Positions 1-5,887 of a stretch of 5,979 nucleotides of DNA are shown in pieces. The notes beneath the pieces were generated by a model, which had not been told where the DNA came from, did no database searches, and saw only the letters and a list, made by a program, of their open reading frames with translations. The position numbers and the translations under genes are program-made. The first letter of the stretch is position 1, and every line of letters begins with the position of its first letter. The stretch lies in NCBI GenBank assembly GCA_002492045.1, contig DKXC01000091.1, positions 1 to 5,979 on the forward strand, written 5' to 3'. This stretch comes from Micrococcaceae bacterium UBA7136. GTDB lineage: Bacteria > Actinomycetota > Actinomycetes > Actinomycetales > Micrococcaceae.

Positions 1-1020
1 CCGGCCTGGATGGTGCGGGCCCTGCGCCAGGCCCTGGCAGCCCACGGGCGCTCGCCAGAAGAGATTAGCCAGCTACTGGAGGCCGATAATCAGGCCCCAG
101 CCGTTAACCTGGTGGCCCTGCCCGGTCTAGGCTCCCTGGCCGAAGCAGAAGCAGCCGGTGCCCAGCCTGGCCCCCTGGTAGAGGATTCTGCCCTCTACTC
201 CTCAGGTGATTTGGCCCGGCTTGAATCAGTGCGGGCTGGAACCGTCCGGGCCCAGGATGTTGGCTCCCAGCTGGTAGCCCGGGCTCTCGCTGCTGCCCCC
301 TTGGAAGGATCAGACCAGAACTGGCTAGATCTTTGCGCTGGTCCCGGCGGCAAGGCCGCCCTGCTGGGGGCCCTGGCCCAGCAGCGGGGCGCCCACCTGC
401 TGGCTAATGAGGTGGCTCCCCACAGGGCCCGGCTGGTTGAGAAGTCACTGGCACCGCTGGATCCTGAGACCTACGCGGTGATTTCTGCTGACGGACGACA
501 GATCGCCTCTAGCCTGGCTCAGGAAGAAAAGCTGCCCGGCCAGATGGGCCCCGGCACCCTCTTTGACCGGGTCATGCTGGACGTCCCCTGCTCTGGTCTC
601 GGTGCCCTGCGTCGCCGTCCTGAAGCCCGCTGGCGCAAGAGCCCCCGGGATATCGCTGAGCTGCTACCCCTGCAGTTGGCTCTCTTTCAGGCCGCCCTGG
701 AAGTCACCCGCCCTGGTGGTCTGCTGGCCTATGTCACCTGCTCACCCCACATGGCCGAAACCCAGGGAATCGTCGCTGATATTCTGCGGACCTGCCCGGT
801 TACCCTGCTGGATTCAGCCTCAGCCCTAGAAGCCGTTGCCAGGCAGGATGCGGAAGGCCAGAGTATGCTAACTGGCGACCTGGCTATGGGCTTCCAACCT
901 GCTGAGCTTGGTCAGAAAGCCCTGGGGAAGCTGAGCGAGAGTGCCAGCACTGCCCAGCTCTGGCCCCACGTCCACGGAACGGATGCCATGTTCCTGGCCC
1001 TCTTTCAGAAGCAGGGCTAA
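1..1020 (+). CDS. rsmB: 16S rRNA (cytosine-5)-methyltransferase RsmB, 5'-truncated by the window edge
   Basis: RsmB methylates a cytosine at C5 (C967 in E. coli numbering) of 16S rRNA using S-adenosylmethionine, in the cytoplasm during ribosome assembly. The frame is open from base 1, and residues before the first ATG (base 10) continue the family's linker motif (P-A-W-M-V-R-A-L), so that ATG is internal. The visible 339 residues cover the linker and the whole catalytic domain. The SAM-binding motif LDLCAGPGGK is at about 325-354, motif IV LDVPCSGLGALRRRPEARW begins near 577 with its Cys at 589-591, and motif VI VTCSPH carries the predicted nucleophile Cys at 739-741. The C-terminus QLWPHVHGTDAMF is typical of the actinobacterial type. 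About 150-200 residues, the NusB-like RNA-binding domain, should lie upstream. Val replaces the commoner Ala in DAPC. TAA stop, then a terminator hairpin. Family assignment is secure; the exact target base is inferred from E. coli. Confidence 0.93.
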   Translation, partial: PAWMVRALRQALAAHGRSPEEISQLLEADNQAPAVNLVALPGLGSLAEAEAAGAQPGPLVEDSALYSSGDLARLESVRAGTVRAQDVGSQLVARALAAAPLEGSDQNWLDLCAGPGGKAALLGALAQQRGAHLLANEVAPHRARLVEKSLAPLDPETYAVISADGRQIASSLAQEEKLPGQMGPGTLFDRVMLDVPCSGLGALRRRPEARWRKSPRDIAELLPLQLALFQAALEVTRPGGLLAYVTCSPHMAETQGIVADILRTCPVTLLDSASALEAVARQDAEGQSMLTGDLAMGFQPAELGQKALGKLSESASTAQLWPHVHGTDAMFLALFQKQG

Positions 1021-1053
1021 GCGCCAGCCTCGACGGAAGTAAGCCCGCAAGAA

Positions 1054-1089
1054 AAGGCCCCTTCCCCAGAAAACTGGGGGAGGGGCCTT
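1054..1089. terminator. Strong intrinsic terminator hairpin between convergent genes
   Basis: Bases 1054-1069 pair with 1074-1089 in a 16-bp stem (one G-T wobble at 1063/1080) closed by an AAAA loop at 1070-1073. On the minus strand the stem runs into TTTTCTTG, a fair U-tract, so it suits the end of the transporter gene. On the plus strand the tail is only GCTTCTAC, so termination of rsmB there would rest on the very stable stem. It is probably shared by both convergent transcripts. Confidence 0.85.
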
Positions 1090-1091
1090 GC

Positions 1092-1143
1092 TTCTACTGA
1101 CCACATCGTCTACCTGACCAAAGGGGTCAGGTCAGCAGTAGAA
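1092..1143. repeat. Nested inverted repeat beside the terminator
   Basis: An outer perfect 8-bp inverted repeat (TTCTACTG at 1092-1099, CAGTAGAA at 1136-1143) encloses an inner perfect 8-bp one (ACCTGACC at 1112-1119, GGTCAGGT at 1125-1132, 5-nt loop). The two are separated by 12 unpaired bases on one side and 3 on the other. It lies 9 bases past the transporter stop and just before the main terminator in that direction. It could be a 3'-end stabilising structure or a weak first terminator; neither side has a good T-run. Confidence 0.5.
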
Positions 1144-1152
1144 AATCAAAAC

Positions 1153-2517
1153 CTAGAGCACCATGGCTGCTACCCAACCGGCTAGCAGCAGGGGCAGGTT
1201 GTAGTGCAGGAAGGTGGGGAGGACAGAATCCCGAATGTGGTCGTGCTGGCCGTCCGCGTTGAGACCGGCGGTCGGGCCCAGGGTAGAGTCTGAGGCCGGT
1301 GAACCTGCGTCACCCAGGGCACCTGCGGTACCAATCAGGGAGACAGTGGCCAGGGGAGAGAAACCCAAGGCCAGGCAGAGCGGAACGTAGATGCTGGCGA
1401 TAATGGGCAGGGTAGAGAAGGAAGAACCAATACCCATGGTCACAATCAGGCCCACTACCAGCATGGCAAAGGCTGCTACACCCTTATTGCCAGCGAACAT
1501 GTCGGCGCTGGCGGTGACCAGGGGCTCAATCTGGCCGCTGGCCTTCATGACGGCCGCAAAACCCTGGGCCGAAATCATGATAAAACCAATCATGGCCATC
1601 ATCCTCATGCCGGCGGTGAAAACATCATCAGCCCGGCGCCACTCAACCGCACCAGAAACCATAAAGATGGTCAGGCCCAGCAGGGAGGCAATCAGTAGGG
1701 AGTTAGCCTCCATACCAGAAGCCTGCATTACCACCTGAACTACAAAGACCACCAGAATAGCGACCACAGAGATAGCGATCTTGAAGGAAGAAATCTCCTG
1801 AGTCTCAGACTGGACGCCGGTAGTCAGCTCAGCCTGCTGGTAGCTGCGGGGCTTGCGGTAGGAGATGAAGACCGCCACCAGCAGACCAAAGACCATGCCC
1901 AAAGCCGGGATAGCCATAGCCTGCATGACATTAATATCCTGGGGGACCACACCCTGGGCATCAGCCAGGCGGATGTTCTCAAGCAGAATATCGTTGAGGA
2001 AGATAGAGCCGAAGCCCACCGGGATAAACATGTAGGTGGTGACCAGGCCGAAGGTGAGCACACAGGCGACCAGACGGCGGTCTAGCTGCAGACGGTTGAA
2101 GACAGCCAGCAGGGGCGGGATAATCAGGGGAATAAAGGCGATGTGAACCGGAATCAGGTTCTGGGACATAATGGACATGGCCAGAATACCGGCCAGCAGG
2201 GTCCACTTGACCCCAAATTCGATGCGCTGGTTGGTGGTTTCGTTCTGAGAACCAACCTTGTCGATCACCTTCTGCGCCAGTAGCTGGGGCAGGCCAGAGC
2301 TAGAGACAGCCATGGCGAAAGCACCCAGTAGGGCGTAGGAGAGGGCCAGGGTAGCGCCGCCGGCTAGGCCTTCCTGGTAGGCAACCATGGTTCCGTCCAG
2401 TCCTAGACCACCGGCTAGGCCGCCAACCAGGGCTCCGATGAAGAGGGCCAGGACGACGTGGACTCGAGCCGCCGAGAGTGCCAGCATGACGAGGACGGCT
2501 AAGAGAACTGCGTTCAT
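1153..2517 (-). CDS. YuiF/NhaC-type secondary transporter (Na+/H+ antiporter superfamily, predicted amino-acid/histidine carrier)
   Basis: A 454-residue integral membrane protein with about 11-12 hydrophobic segments and no cleavable signal; the first segment begins at residue 4. The hallmark is the conserved stretch at residues 402-416, GDAGSPASDSTLGPT, followed by GLNADGQHDHI and PTFLHYNLPL, which matches B. subtilis YuiF-like proteins of the NhaC group (about 440 residues). Members are usually named Na+/H+ antiporter family protein; comparative genomics has predicted amino-acid, especially histidine, transport, so the substrate here is unproven. A polar loop near residues 219-246 splits the two halves. 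The ATG at 2517 is supported by GAGGT (2525-2529, minus strand) with a 7-nt spacer. The gene is divergent from rpe and convergent with rsmB, so it forms its own unit. No T-box or known amino-acid riboswitch is visible in the short leader. Confidence 0.88.
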   Translation of the reverse strand: MNAVLLAVLVMLALSAARVHVVLALFIGALVGGLAGGLGLDGTMVAYQEGLAGGATLALSYALLGAFAMAVSSSGLPQLLAQKVIDKVGSQNETTNQRIEFGVKWTLLAGILAMSIMSQNLIPVHIAFIPLIIPPLLAVFNRLQLDRRLVACVLTFGLVTTYMFIPVGFGSIFLNDILLENIRLADAQGVVPQDINVMQAMAIPALGMVFGLLVAVFISYRKPRSYQQAELTTGVQSETQEISSFKIAISVVAILVVFVVQVVMQASGMEANSLLIASLLGLTIFMVSGAVEWRRADDVFTAGMRMMAMIGFIMISAQGFAAVMKASGQIEPLVTASADMFAGNKGVAAFAMLVVGLIVTMGIGSSFSTLPIIASIYVPLCLALGFSPLATVSLIGTAGALGDAGSPASDSTLGPTAGLNADGQHDHIRDSVLPTFLHYNLPLLLAGWVAAMVL

Positions 2518-2536
2518 TGAAGTAACCTCACGGTTA

Positions 2537-2573
2537 GATGTATGGATGTCTTGTGTGGATGTATTTTTGATGT
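2537..2573. repeat. Cluster of four GATGT repeats in the transporter leader
   Basis: GATGT occurs on the plus strand at 2537, 2545, 2558 and 2569. The longer word GATGTAT occurs at 2537-2543 and 2558-2564, exactly 21 bases apart (two helical turns), and TGGATGT at 2543-2549 and 2556-2562. The cluster sits between the candidate promoter and the start codon of the minus-strand transporter. It could be an operator for a dimeric regulator or chance low complexity in an AT-richer spacer. Confidence 0.4.
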
Positions 2574-2583
2574 GGTTGAAACG

Positions 2584-2612
2584 ACACTAGGTTATGTTTT
2601 GGCTTGTATCAA
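2584..2612 (-). promoter_or_regulatory. Candidate sigma-70-type promoter of the YuiF-type transporter gene
   Basis: Read on the minus strand, TTGATA (2607-2612) matches the -35 consensus at 5 of 6 positions. It is followed after exactly 17 bases by TAGTGT (2584-2589), which fits the loose actinobacterial -10 pattern TAnnnT. Transcription would begin near 2577, giving a leader of about 60 bases. The -10 is only a 3 of 6 match to TATAAT, so this is a prediction. Confidence 0.45.
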
Positions 2613-2754
2613 GTTCTAAACGCCCCCTGAGACAGATTTTCTGGGCTTTCTGCCCATCAGACTAGATTTACATGGTGTAGGTCACTCTTTTGTCTCTTGG
2701 TGGGGAGACTAAGATGGGGACAGAAGAAGCAACCAGCTCAAGGAGCACACCCGC

Positions 2755-3423
2755 ATGACCTGCCTCATTAACCCTTCCATTCTTTCAGCAGACTTCTCCC
2801 GCCTGGGGCAGGAGCTAGAGGCTATTTCCACGGCTGATGCCGCCCATATCGACGTCATGGACGGGCATTTTGTTCCTAACCTGACCTGGGGTCTGCCGGT
2901 GGTCAAACGGCTCAAGGAGGTTTCCCCCCTACCTTTTGATGTTCACCTCATGATTGAGGACCCCGACCGCTGGGCCCCGGCCTATGCTGAGGTGGGCTGC
3001 GAGTCGGTCACCTTCCACGCTGAGGCTGCTACCGCCCCTATTAAGCTGGCCCGCAGCCTGCGCGAGGGTGGTGCCAAGGCGGGTATGGCCCTGCGCCCGG
3101 CCACAGCGGTAGAACCCTACCTGGATATGTTGACCGAGCTAGACATACTGCTGGTCATGACCGTAGAACCTGGGTTCGGTGGACAGGCCTTCCTGGATGT
3201 CACCCTGCCTAAGATTCGCCGGGCGGCCCAAGCTATTGAGGGTAGCGGGGCAGACCTGATCTTGCAGGTAGACGGCGGCATCACCTCTGAGACCATTGTG
3301 CGGGCGGCTGAGGCCGGGGCTACCTGCTTTGTGGCGGGTTCTTCGGTCTATGGGGCTGATGATGACCTAGAGGCCGCTATTGCTGGTTTGCGGCAGGCAG
3401 CTGCCAGCGTCCACCGCCACTAG
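2755..3423 (+). CDS. rpe: Ribulose-phosphate 3-epimerase
   Basis: Interconverts D-ribulose 5-phosphate and D-xylulose 5-phosphate in the non-oxidative pentose phosphate pathway; cytoplasmic, metal-dependent TIM barrel. The 222 residues match the family's usual length. Visible motifs are NPSILSADF (6-14), HIDVMDGHFVPNLTWG (31-46), DVHLMI (62-67), MTVEPGFGGQ (135-144) and VDGGI (172-176). The expected metal ligands His31, Asp33, His64 and Asp173 are all present, with Asp33 and Asp173 the catalytic acid/base pair. The ATG at 2755 is supported by AAGGAG at 2740-2745 with a 9-nt spacer, and the protein begins just ahead of the first conserved strand. The gene lies upstream of the FMN riboswitch, so it is not under that control. 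Its product pool, ribulose 5-phosphate, is a riboflavin precursor, which fits the nearby rib genes. I could not find a convincing promoter. Confidence 0.96.
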   Translation: MTCLINPSILSADFSRLGQELEAISTADAAHIDVMDGHFVPNLTWGLPVVKRLKEVSPLPFDVHLMIEDPDRWAPAYAEVGCESVTFHAEAATAPIKLARSLREGGAKAGMALRPATAVEPYLDMLTELDILLVMTVEPGFGGQAFLDVTLPKIRRAAQAIEGSGADLILQVDGGITSETIVRAAEAGATCFVAGSSVYGADDDLEAAIAGLRQAAASVHRH

Positions 3424-3440
3424 ATTTCTGGGGAGGCAGG

Positions 3441-3758
3441 CTAGTGGGTTGAGATTATCTGGGCCTGCTCTTGGGCCCGGGCGGCAGCCTGCTGGTTGCC
3501 CAGGGCCAGCTGAATCTGGGTCATGGCCTGCCAGTAGGCTAGCTGCTGGTCTTCTGGCTGGCTGGCCAGAATGGGCTTGACCAGGGTCAGGACGTTGAGG
3601 GCCTGCTTGGCCTGGTCTTCGGCTAGCAGTCGTCCGGCCCCGGTAACAGCCCGGTCGATGGCCTGGGCGGGGCGACGCTTGAGGGCGTGGGAGACTGCCC
3701 CGTGCTCCTGCTTGAAGGTGGTGTCTCGCTTCTGAATATTGGCCTGCTTGTTTTCCAT
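3441..3758 (-). CDS. Hypothetical Gln-rich, TPR-like small protein
   Basis: I do not recognise this 105-residue protein. Residues 1-30 are polar and basic. From about residue 44 to 102 it looks all-helical with a TPR-like rhythm: A50, A53-L54, P62 and L64, then P68-E-D, Y75-W, A78, L84-A-L-G87 and A91-A-A. About 17 of 105 residues are Gln. There is no signal peptide, membrane segment or metal motif, so a cytoplasmic protein-protein contact role is the most that can be inferred. Coding is supported by mostly G/C third codon positions. ATG 3758 is the only start after an in-frame TAG upstream; AGGAAAG (3769-3775) gives a 10-nt spacer, whereas the nearer AGGAG is only 1 nt away. It converges on rpe with 17 bases between stops and is divergent from the ribM leader. 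No good promoter was found. Confidence 0.72.
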   Translation of the reverse strand: MENKQANIQKRDTTFKQEHGAVSHALKRRPAQAIDRAVTGAGRLLAEDQAKQALNVLTLVKPILASQPEDQQLAYWQAMTQIQLALGNQQAAARAQEQAQIISTH

Positions 3759-3852
3759 GCTCCTGTGACTTTCCTGCGACTGCTAGGGGGTAAAAACTTC
3801 TATCCAGCATACCCTTGACCAGCCCGACCCCTGGCGCTTGGCCTGTGTCACA

Positions 3853-3861
3853 TGCTATAAC
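3853..3861 (+). promoter_or_regulatory. Extended -10 promoter for the FMN-riboswitch ribM-ribD operon
   Basis: TGC followed by TATAAC (3856-3861) forms an extended -10 element, 5 of 6 to TATAAT. No good -35 lies 16-18 bases upstream (GC-rich there), which the TGn extension would partly offset. A start near 3868 would place the riboswitch about 14 bases into the transcript, which is the expected arrangement. Confidence 0.55.
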
Positions 3862-3881
3862 TTGTGGGACAGATAAAAATA

Positions 3882-4014
3882 TCGTGCTCCGGGACCTGGT
3901 GAAATTCCGAACCGGCGGTGACAGTCCGCTAATCCTCTACCCCTAGCTAGGGGAGGGGACCTGGCAGGTGAAATTCCTGCACCGACAGTAAAGTCTGGAT
4001 GGAAGGTAGCACGA
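3882..4014 (+). promoter_or_regulatory. FMN riboswitch (RFN element)
   Basis: An RNA aptamer that binds flavin mononucleotide and represses flavin genes. The closing helix P1 pairs TCGTGCT (3882-3888) with AGCACGA (4008-4014). The two conserved halves are clear: GGTGAAATTCC followed by ACCGGCGGTGACAGTCCGC (about 3898-3929), and GGTGAAATTCCTGCACCGACAG then AGTCTGGATGGAAG (about 3967-4005). Between them is the variable arm, a palindrome CCCCTAGCTAGGGG (3940-3953) extended by CCTC/GGGG. All core signature blocks of the class are present, so the aptamer looks functional. It sits directly upstream of ribM. Confidence 0.97.
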
Positions 4015-4092
4015 GCAAACTGACCCTGCGGCTGGGCCCTGCCCACCGTGGGCTAGCCGTTTGTTCCCCCGGAGCCACTATTCAGGAGGAAC
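4013..4092 (+). promoter_or_regulatory. Riboswitch expression platform: anti-sequester versus Shine-Dalgarno sequester
   Basis: Two mutually exclusive helices can be drawn. Off state: GTTCCCCC (4063-4070) pairs with GGAGGAAC (4085-4092), 7 of 8 pairs, burying the ribM ribosome site. On state: GAGCAAAC (4013-4020) pairs with GTTTGTTC (4059-4066), 8 pairs including one G-U, which takes bases 4063-4066 away from the sequester. The anti-sequester also shares 4013-4014 with the 3' strand of P1, so FMN-stabilised P1 would favour the off state. A small hairpin (4030-4058, core GCCCA/TGGGC) lies inside the anti-sequester loop. This indicates translational control, the common mode in Actinobacteria. 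Confidence 0.6.
4084..4089 (+). promoter_or_regulatory. Shine-Dalgarno site that fixes the ribM start
   Basis: AGGAGG lies 5 nt before ATG 4095. It identifies this ATG as the start rather than the in-frame ATG at 3999, which falls inside the riboswitch core. It is also the segment covered by the predicted sequester helix. Confidence 0.85.
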
Positions 4093-4094
4093 GA

Positions 4095-4811
4095 ATGGAT
4101 TTTCTGAAGTGGCTCTTTGACGCTCAGCTGGAGGTCGGCTCAGGCCAGACCCTGCTGGTGCGCGAAGTGCTTGGTAACGTCTTTGGCCTGCTTTCTGCCC
4201 TGGGCGGTATGCGCCGTAAAGTCTGGGCCTGGCCGGTTGGCATCGTCGGCAACCTGCTCCTTTTGACTGTTTTTCTGGGCACTTTCTTTGACCCGGCCTA
4301 TGGTACCGCTAACCTGCTGGGGCAGGCGGGCCGTCAAGTCATGTTTATTACCGTCTCCATCTGGGGCTGGTACCGCTGGAGCCAGACCCGCAAGGCTGGG
4401 GGCCAGCAGGACGGGGCGGCGGTCATTCCCCAGTGGGCTTCCTGGCGGGAACGGGCCTTCATGCTGGCCTTCATGCTGTTGGGTACGGGCCTTCTGACCC
4501 CCCTCTTTAGGGCCCTGGGTTCCTATGAGCCGGTCTGGTCGGACGCCTGGATTTTTACCGGCTCCCTGCTGGCTACCTACGGTATGGCTAAGGGCTGGGT
4601 AGAGTTCTGGCTGGTCTGGGTGGCCGTGGATATTGTGGGCGTGCCCCTGCTCTGGTCGGCCGGCTACTACGCCAGCGCCTTCATGTACCTCTTCTACGGG
4701 GGCTTTACCCTGGTGGGCTTCTTTGTCTGGTGGCGTACCCGCAACCGGGAGCTGGGCAAGGCCCAGGTTGAGACTGCCTTCCCTGACCCGACTGTGGACG
4801 TCCGCTCATGA
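4095..4811 (+). CDS. ribM: RibM/PnuX flavin transporter (PnuC family)
   Basis: A 238-residue membrane protein of the PnuC family. PnuC proteins that sit under FMN riboswitches in Actinobacteria (RibM of Streptomyces davawensis, PnuX of Corynebacterium glutamicum) carry riboflavin rather than nicotinamide riboside, and the riboswitch plus ribD here support that reading. Family marks are REVLGNVFGLLSALGGMRRK (23-42), WAWPVGIVGN (44-53), GWYRW (91-95) and, near the C-terminus, WVEFWLVWVAVDIVGVPLL followed by a YLFYGGFTLVGFFVWWR helix. About seven hydrophobic segments are visible by eye, with a polar loop near 96-117 and a charged tail. Facilitated diffusion followed by cytoplasmic phosphorylation is the mechanism known for relatives. 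The stop overlaps the ribD start (ATGA). Substrate is inferred from family and context; automated naming may call it a nicotinamide mononucleotide transporter. Confidence 0.9.
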   Translation: MDFLKWLFDAQLEVGSGQTLLVREVLGNVFGLLSALGGMRRKVWAWPVGIVGNLLLLTVFLGTFFDPAYGTANLLGQAGRQVMFITVSIWGWYRWSQTRKAGGQQDGAAVIPQWASWRERAFMLAFMLLGTGLLTPLFRALGSYEPVWSDAWIFTGSLLATYGMAKGWVEFWLVWVAVDIVGVPLLWSAGYYASAFMYLFYGGFTLVGFFVWWRTRNRELGKAQVETAFPDPTVDVRS

Positions 4812-5875
4812 GGCCGGAGGCACTGGGCCAGGAGCTTCTCAGTGATGCCGAGGCCATGCGCTTGGCCCTGCACTATGCCTCTGATGGGGTGCGTGGGGCT
4901 AATCCCCTGGTGGGGGCGGTTCTGCTGTCGCCGGACGGACAGCTGCTCGAGACCGGTTTTCACTGGGGCGCGGGTCATCCGCATGCTGAGCTGGATCTGC
5001 TGACCAAGGTCTATGAGCGGGGCCTAGACCCAGCTGGCTGCCGGCTTTTTGTTACCCTGGAGCCCTGCAACCACCGGGGCCGGACGGGGCCCTGCTCCCA
5101 GCTAATCGCCCAGGCCGGGCTAGCAGAGGTGGTCTATGCTTGCCCGGATGAGAGCCCGCGGGCTGCTGGTGGGGCTGATTACCTGCGTCAGCAGGGCCTG
5201 ACGGTGCGGGGAGGTCTGCTGGAGGAAGAAGCCCGGGCCCTTAATGAGCGCTGGCTGCTTGCCAGTGGGCAGGGCCGTCCCTTTGTGACCGCCAAGATCG
5301 CTTCGACTCTGGACGGCTACGTGGCAGCTTCCGACGGGTCTAGCCAGTGGATCACTGGGCCGGATGCCCGGGCGGACGGCCACCGTTTGCGGGCCAGGGC
5401 TGAGGCCATCATGGTGGGCACAGGCACGGTTCTGGCTGATAACCCCCAGCTGACGGCCAGGGAGGCTGACGGTTCGTTGTCTGCTTCTCAGCCCCTGCGG
5501 GTGGTGGTAGGTCGGGGTTCTCTACCTGCTGATTCTTACCTGGGCCGGGCGCTTGCTGAGGGCAAGGCCCTGCACTATACCAGCCGAGATTTAGCGGCCA
5601 TCCTAGCCGATCTGAAGGGACGGGGTATCGACCACCTGCTAGTGGAGGGCGGGCCTACCCTGATCACTGCCCTCATACAGGCTGACCTGGTGGATGAACT
5701 CTACTGGTACCAGGCCCCTAAGCTCCTGGGCCAGGGTAGGCCGGCGGTGGGCCCACTTGGGATTGAGACCCTGGCCCAGCACCGACCCTGGCAGCTAGAT
5801 GATTCTGGGCTGGATTTAGGCGTCCGCAGGCTGGGCCAAGATGTTTGCCTGCACCTGGTTCCTGCCCGGTCTTGA
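4808..5875 (+). CDS. ribD: Bifunctional riboflavin biosynthesis protein RibD (deaminase/reductase)
   Basis: Catalyses steps two and three of riboflavin synthesis: deamination of the diaminopyrimidinone ribosyl phosphate made from GTP, then NADPH-dependent reduction of the ribosyl chain; cytoplasmic. The 355 residues match the usual length. The N-terminal deaminase domain (about 12-150) has NPLVGAV (32-38), HAE (59-61, zinc His59 and catalytic Glu61) and EPCNHRGRTGPC (85-96, zinc Cys87 and Cys96). The C-terminal reductase domain (about 157-352) starts PFVTAKIASTLDG and has SQWITG (179-184), GTGTVLADNPQLT (204-216), VEGGPTL (279-285) and a DVCLHLV end. All expected catalytic residues are present in both domains. 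ATG 4808 overlaps the ribM stop by 4 bases and has no clear Shine-Dalgarno, implying translational coupling, so the FMN riboswitch should control it too. Later rib genes (ribE, ribBA, ribH) are not in view. Confidence 0.97.
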   Translation: MRPEALGQELLSDAEAMRLALHYASDGVRGANPLVGAVLLSPDGQLLETGFHWGAGHPHAELDLLTKVYERGLDPAGCRLFVTLEPCNHRGRTGPCSQLIAQAGLAEVVYACPDESPRAAGGADYLRQQGLTVRGGLLEEEARALNERWLLASGQGRPFVTAKIASTLDGYVAASDGSSQWITGPDARADGHRLRARAEAIMVGTGTVLADNPQLTAREADGSLSASQPLRVVVGRGSLPADSYLGRALAEGKALHYTSRDLAAILADLKGRGIDHLLVEGGPTLITALIQADLVDELYWYQAPKLLGQGRPAVGPLGIETLAQHRPWQLDDSGLDLGVRRLGQDVCLHLVPARS

Positions 5876-5887
5876 GGAAGTTTATTC

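Noticed and set aside
10..12. ATG at base 10 as the true start of rsmB
   Set aside because: The frame is open to base 1, codons before it fit the RsmB linker motif, and the NusB-like domain would be missing.
2710..2715. TAAGAT as the -10 of an rpe promoter
   Set aside because: It fits TAnnnT, but the hexamer 17 bases upstream is CTTTTG, a poor -35. Too weak to list.
2518..2754. T-box or amino-acid riboswitch upstream of the YuiF-type transporter
   Set aside because: The leader from the predicted start is only about 60 bases and shows no T-box core or other known aptamer motif.
3436..3468. GCAGGC/GCCTGC inverted repeat as a terminator for rpe
   Set aside because: The stem is only 6 bp with a 21-base loop, there is no T-run, and it reaches into the convergent coding region.
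3367..3810. A 147-codon minus-strand reading frame overlapping the 105-aa gene and the rpe end
   Set aside because: The product is Pro/Arg/Gly-rich with no family features and overlaps 57 bases of rpe. The overlapping 105-aa frame has the better codon pattern.
3815..3843. TTGACC (3815-3820) as the -35 of a promoter for the rib operon
   Set aside because: At 17 bases downstream the sequence is TTGGCC, not a -10. The extended -10 at 3853-3861 is a better candidate, but too far from TTGACC.
4030..4066. Hairpin 4030-4058 plus GTTTGTT as an intrinsic terminator of the riboswitch
   Set aside because: The stem is short and interrupted by a 7-base internal loop, and the T-run is broken. Ribosome-site sequestration explains the leader better.
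3999..4094. In-frame ATG 3999 as an upstream start adding 32 residues to RibM
   Set aside because: It lies in the conserved GGATGG core of the FMN riboswitch, has no ribosome site, and the added residues are unlike PnuC proteins. ATG 4095 has AGGAGG at ideal spacing.
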